From Hydrogenothermaceae bacterium (lineage in GTDB: Bacteria > Aquificota > Aquificia > Aquificales > Hydrogenothermaceae): DNA of 9,053 nt. Below, one piece after another: positions 6,989-9,053 of the stretch (positions within the stretch are counted from its first letter, which is position 1; each line of letters starts with the position of its first letter). Location of the stretch: assembly GCA_015490675.1 (NCBI GenBank), contig WFXI01000056.1, forward strand, positions 1 to 9,053, read 5' to 3'. The notes beneath the pieces were generated by a model. The model worked only from the letters and a program-made list of their open reading frames with translations. It did no database searches and was not told where the DNA came from. A program made the translations under genes and the position numbers.

Positions 6989-8827
6989 ATGAGGAAAAAC
7001 ATAGTAGGGGTAATCTTAACAGCTTTATTACTTTCAAATTTTGTACTTGCTGAAAAGTTAAAAATAACTGTTGAGTTTTATGGAGCAAAGCTTGGAACAG
7101 TAGTGGATGCATTATCTAAAATCACAAATAAAAATGTAATTTGGGATACTTCTTCTATTCCTAAAAAAGATACAAAAATTTATGTTTCTATTAGGAAACC
7201 TTTAAGTGTAGAAAGGGTATTCAAAGAAGTTCTTAAAGAAAATGGATTAACTTATATTAAAGAAAAGGGAATTTATAAAATATCTTTAGCTGATGAATAT
7301 CTATTTACAGTACCAAGAGAAGTAATTCAATATTTGGGAAGGGATATTTATTCTTCTATTTTAGATGTAATCAAAAGAAATATTAGTCAAACAGCGGAAA
7401 TAAGAGAATATCCAGATACATATTCAATATATATTAGAGATTCTAAGGATATTTTATCTAAGTTAAAGAAGCTTATAGAAACATACTTAGAGCCTTTGAA
7501 AAAAGAAGCTCAGAAAATAGCTAAAGCAAAAGAAGAAAAAGAAAGAAAATTATTAATGGAAAGAGAACTTTCTAAAAAGCTTGTAAAGAAAGAGATTGAA
7601 ATATCTCCTGAAGAGTTTAAAGAAATAGAAGACTCTTTAATAGAAAACTTGTCAGATTTTGGCAAATATAAGTATGATCAAAATACTAAAAAGTTAATTA
7701 TATGGGATATAAGGGCAAACTTCCCCAAAATTTCCAAACTTCTTGCTAAAATTAAGAAAATAAGAGTAATTACTAAATGTTTCTATGTCCGTTCTCTAGA
7801 ACCAACAGAATTACTTATAAATATTAAAGAAAACTATCTATCTAAGTACGGAAGTCTTGTTTTCAAATCAAAGGAAGTTACTCAAGTAGCAGGGCTTACT
7901 GGAACAACTGGAGCAACTGGTACGAATGCTACGACTACACCTTCGAGAACTGCAACAGGTACTACTAATACAACAAATACATTAAGTTCTGTTTTAAACT
8001 CTCAGATAATTACTTCTTTACCTAAAGTTTGCATCACAGATAGCCCTTCTGTTATTAAAAGATTAAAAGAGGAATTTATAGGAGTTTTATTAGAAAGACC
8101 ATATCAAATATCTATAGAAGCTAGAATAGTTCAAATAGAAAGTAATTTTAAAAGAAGTTTAGGTATCCAATGGGGTGGAACATACCAAAACGCTTTTGGT
8201 GGTACAACGCAATATCAAATCTCTAGTGGATTTGCAGGATCCAACTTTATCTTTGATTTTCCAGCTCCAGAAGCTGCTGTAGGTAATGGAATGGCACTAG
8301 GATTTGCTTTATTTGGGGGGATCAACAGACTTGATATAGCTCTCACAGCCTTAGAAGATATTGGTAAATCTAAAGTTTTATCTAGACCTAAAGTAATAAC
8401 TATAGATGGAGAACCTGCTCAGATATCTCAAGGTGTAGAAATCCCTTACCAATCTACATCTGCAAATTTTGGAACTAACGTTCAGTTTAAACAAGCATTA
8501 TTAAGCCTTAATGTTGTTCCAAGAACATTACCAGACGGTAATATAGTTATGACTATAACTTTAACTCAAGATGTACCAGACTTTGGTAATGCAGTATTAG
8601 GGCAACCTCCTATAAATACAAAGTCAATAACAAGTAAAGTTGTTGCTAAGGATGGATCAACAATTGTAATTGGTGGTATCTTAGAAAAAAGGGAAAGTGA
8701 TAATACAAAGGGTGTTCCTGGATTGCATAGAATTCCTTTACTTGGATGGTTGTTTAAGAATAACTTGAAAGTTAAAAATGAAAGAGAACTTCTCATATTT
8801 ATATCACCAAAAATTATATATGAATAA
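6989..8827 (+). CDS. pilQ: Type IV pilus secretin PilQ
   Basis: Outer-membrane secretin that forms the multimeric channel through which the pilus exits; it may also serve DNA uptake. It has 612 residues. A signal peptide covers 1-21 (cleavage after VLA). A secretin N0/STN domain follows (about 25-95, beginning VEFYGAKLGTVVDALS), then an N-domain-like segment (about 100-165), a very charged predicted helical insert (about 166-222), and a second N-domain segment ending near 258 (KLIIWD). A NolW-type N1 domain (about 259-370) is interrupted by a Thr/Gly/Asn-rich loop (304-331). The C-terminal secretin core (about 373-612) contains QISIEARIVQIE, SRPKVITIDGEPA, VVPRTLPDGN and the secretin signature GVPGLHRIPLLGWLFK (575-590). 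No AMIN domain is present, unlike proteobacterial PilQ of 700 or more residues. The ATG has AGGGG 8 bases upstream. As last gene of pilMNOPQ it shares one base of its stop with the next gene. GspD is less likely given the operon. Confidence 0.94.
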   Translation: MRKNIVGVILTALLLSNFVLAEKLKITVEFYGAKLGTVVDALSKITNKNVIWDTSSIPKKDTKIYVSIRKPLSVERVFKEVLKENGLTYIKEKGIYKISLADEYLFTVPREVIQYLGRDIYSSILDVIKRNISQTAEIREYPDTYSIYIRDSKDILSKLKKLIETYLEPLKKEAQKIAKAKEEKERKLLMERELSKKLVKKEIEISPEEFKEIEDSLIENLSDFGKYKYDQNTKKLIIWDIRANFPKISKLLAKIKKIRVITKCFYVRSLEPTELLINIKENYLSKYGSLVFKSKEVTQVAGLTGTTGATGTNATTTPSRTATGTTNTTNTLSSVLNSQIITSLPKVCITDSPSVIKRLKEEFIGVLLERPYQISIEARIVQIESNFKRSLGIQWGGTYQNAFGGTTQYQISSGFAGSNFIFDFPAPEAAVGNGMALGFALFGGINRLDIALTALEDIGKSKVLSRPKVITIDGEPAQISQGVEIPYQSTSANFGTNVQFKQALLSLNVVPRTLPDGNIVMTITLTQDVPDFGNAVLGQPPINTKSITSKVVAKDGSTIVIGGILEKRESDNTKGVPGLHRIPLLGWLFKNNLKVKNERELLIFISPKIIYE

Positions 8828-9053
8828 TGTATGACTTAATTATAATCGGTATGGGACCGGGGGGCTATGAAGCCTCCTTAACAGCTTTAAGAAAGGGATT
8901 AAGTATAGCAATTGTTGAAAAAGACAAATTAGGTGGAAACTGTTTAAACAGAGCTTGTATTCCAACTAAATATTTACGAACTGGTGCACATTTAGTAGAG
9001 AAAATTAAAGATTTTCCTAAGTATGGAATTAAAATAGATAGTTTTTCCATAGA
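8827..9053 (+). CDS. lpdA: Dihydrolipoamide dehydrogenase-like flavoprotein (3' end cut by window)
   Basis: N-terminal 75 residues of a pyridine nucleotide-disulfide oxidoreductase. Residues 3-16 form an FAD-binding Rossmann start (DLIIIG, then G8-M-G-P-G-G13), with Glu31 closing the second strand. The redox motif is GGNCLNRACIPTK, with active-site Cys39 and Cys44; the pattern and spacing fit dihydrolipoamide dehydrogenase (E. coli: GGVCLNVGCIPSK), with Ala replacing the usual Gly before the second Cys. The enzyme reoxidises dihydrolipoyl groups with NAD+. The ATG shares its A with the pilQ TAA stop (TAATG). No ribosome binding site is visible upstream, so initiation probably depends on ribosomes finishing pilQ. 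The partner complex cannot be told from the window. Related flavoproteins such as mercuric reductase or soluble transhydrogenase cannot be excluded from this fragment. Confidence 0.85.
   Translation, partial: MYDLIIIGMGPGGYEASLTALRKGLSIAIVEKDKLGGNCLNRACIPTKYLRTGAHLVEKIKDFPKYGIKIDSFSI

Noticed and set aside
6930..7112. Minus-strand open frame across the pilP-pilQ junction
   Set aside because: A Leu/Phe-rich shadow of the Lys-rich signal peptide regions on the other strand, without a plausible start signal.
7898..7981. Tandem DNA repeat or CRISPR-like array in pilQ
   Set aside because: The similarity comes from repeated Thr and Gly codons with no constant repeat unit or spacers; it is a low-complexity protein loop.
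8566..9050. Minus-strand open frames across the pilQ end and lpd (8566-8796, 8865-9050)
   Set aside because: They are opposite the secretin signature and the FAD/redox motifs, which are clearly coding on the + strand.

Overview
The window is about 9 kb of AT-rich DNA (roughly 30% G+C by eye). It is fully packed with genes on the + strand and holds no mobile elements, tRNA/rRNA genes or CRISPR arrays. The proteins are rich in Lys, Glu and Ile. A PilM-N-O-P-Q type cluster implies an outer membrane, and glycyl-tRNA synthetase is of the bacterial two-subunit type. Together these suggest a low-GC Gram-negative, possibly thermophilic bacterium. A member of Aquificota such as the Sulfurihydrogenibium/Hydrogenothermaceae group is my best guess, but this is inference without a database search.

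Left part (1-4437): the 3' portion of glyS (glycyl-tRNA synthetase beta subunit, 5' end outside the window), then ppsA (phosphoenolpyruvate synthase) 18 bases later behind a strong AGGAGG ribosome binding site. The two are probably co-transcribed. All key motifs of both enzymes are present and they look functional.

Middle (4438-4555): the only real intergenic gap, about 118 bases. It contains a TATAAT box and a perfect 10-bp inverted repeat with a 16-base loop just ahead of the next gene. The hairpin is not followed by a U-tract on the + strand, so it looks more like a leader element of the downstream operon than a standard intrinsic terminator.

Right part (4544-8827): a tightly packed type IV pilus assembly operon in the canonical order pilM-pilN-pilO-pilP-pilQ. 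Genes overlap or lie 3 bases apart. PilM (cytoplasmic, actin-like fold), PilN and PilO (one membrane helix plus coiled coil each) and PilP (periplasmic) form the alignment complex that connects the inner-membrane motor to the PilQ outer-membrane secretin. This version is trimmed: PilM has lost the usual nucleotide-contact residues, PilP is a 77-residue protein with no lipobox, and PilQ has no AMIN region but carries a charged helical insert. No pilin, pilus ATPase or prepilin peptidase gene is present here. The operon runs directly into the start of a dihydrolipoamide dehydrogenase-like gene (8827 to the window end), whose start codon overlaps the pilQ stop codon.

I see no wholly new system. 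The points most worth following up are the minimal PilP, the degenerate PilM site, the leader hairpin and the pilQ-lpd coupling.
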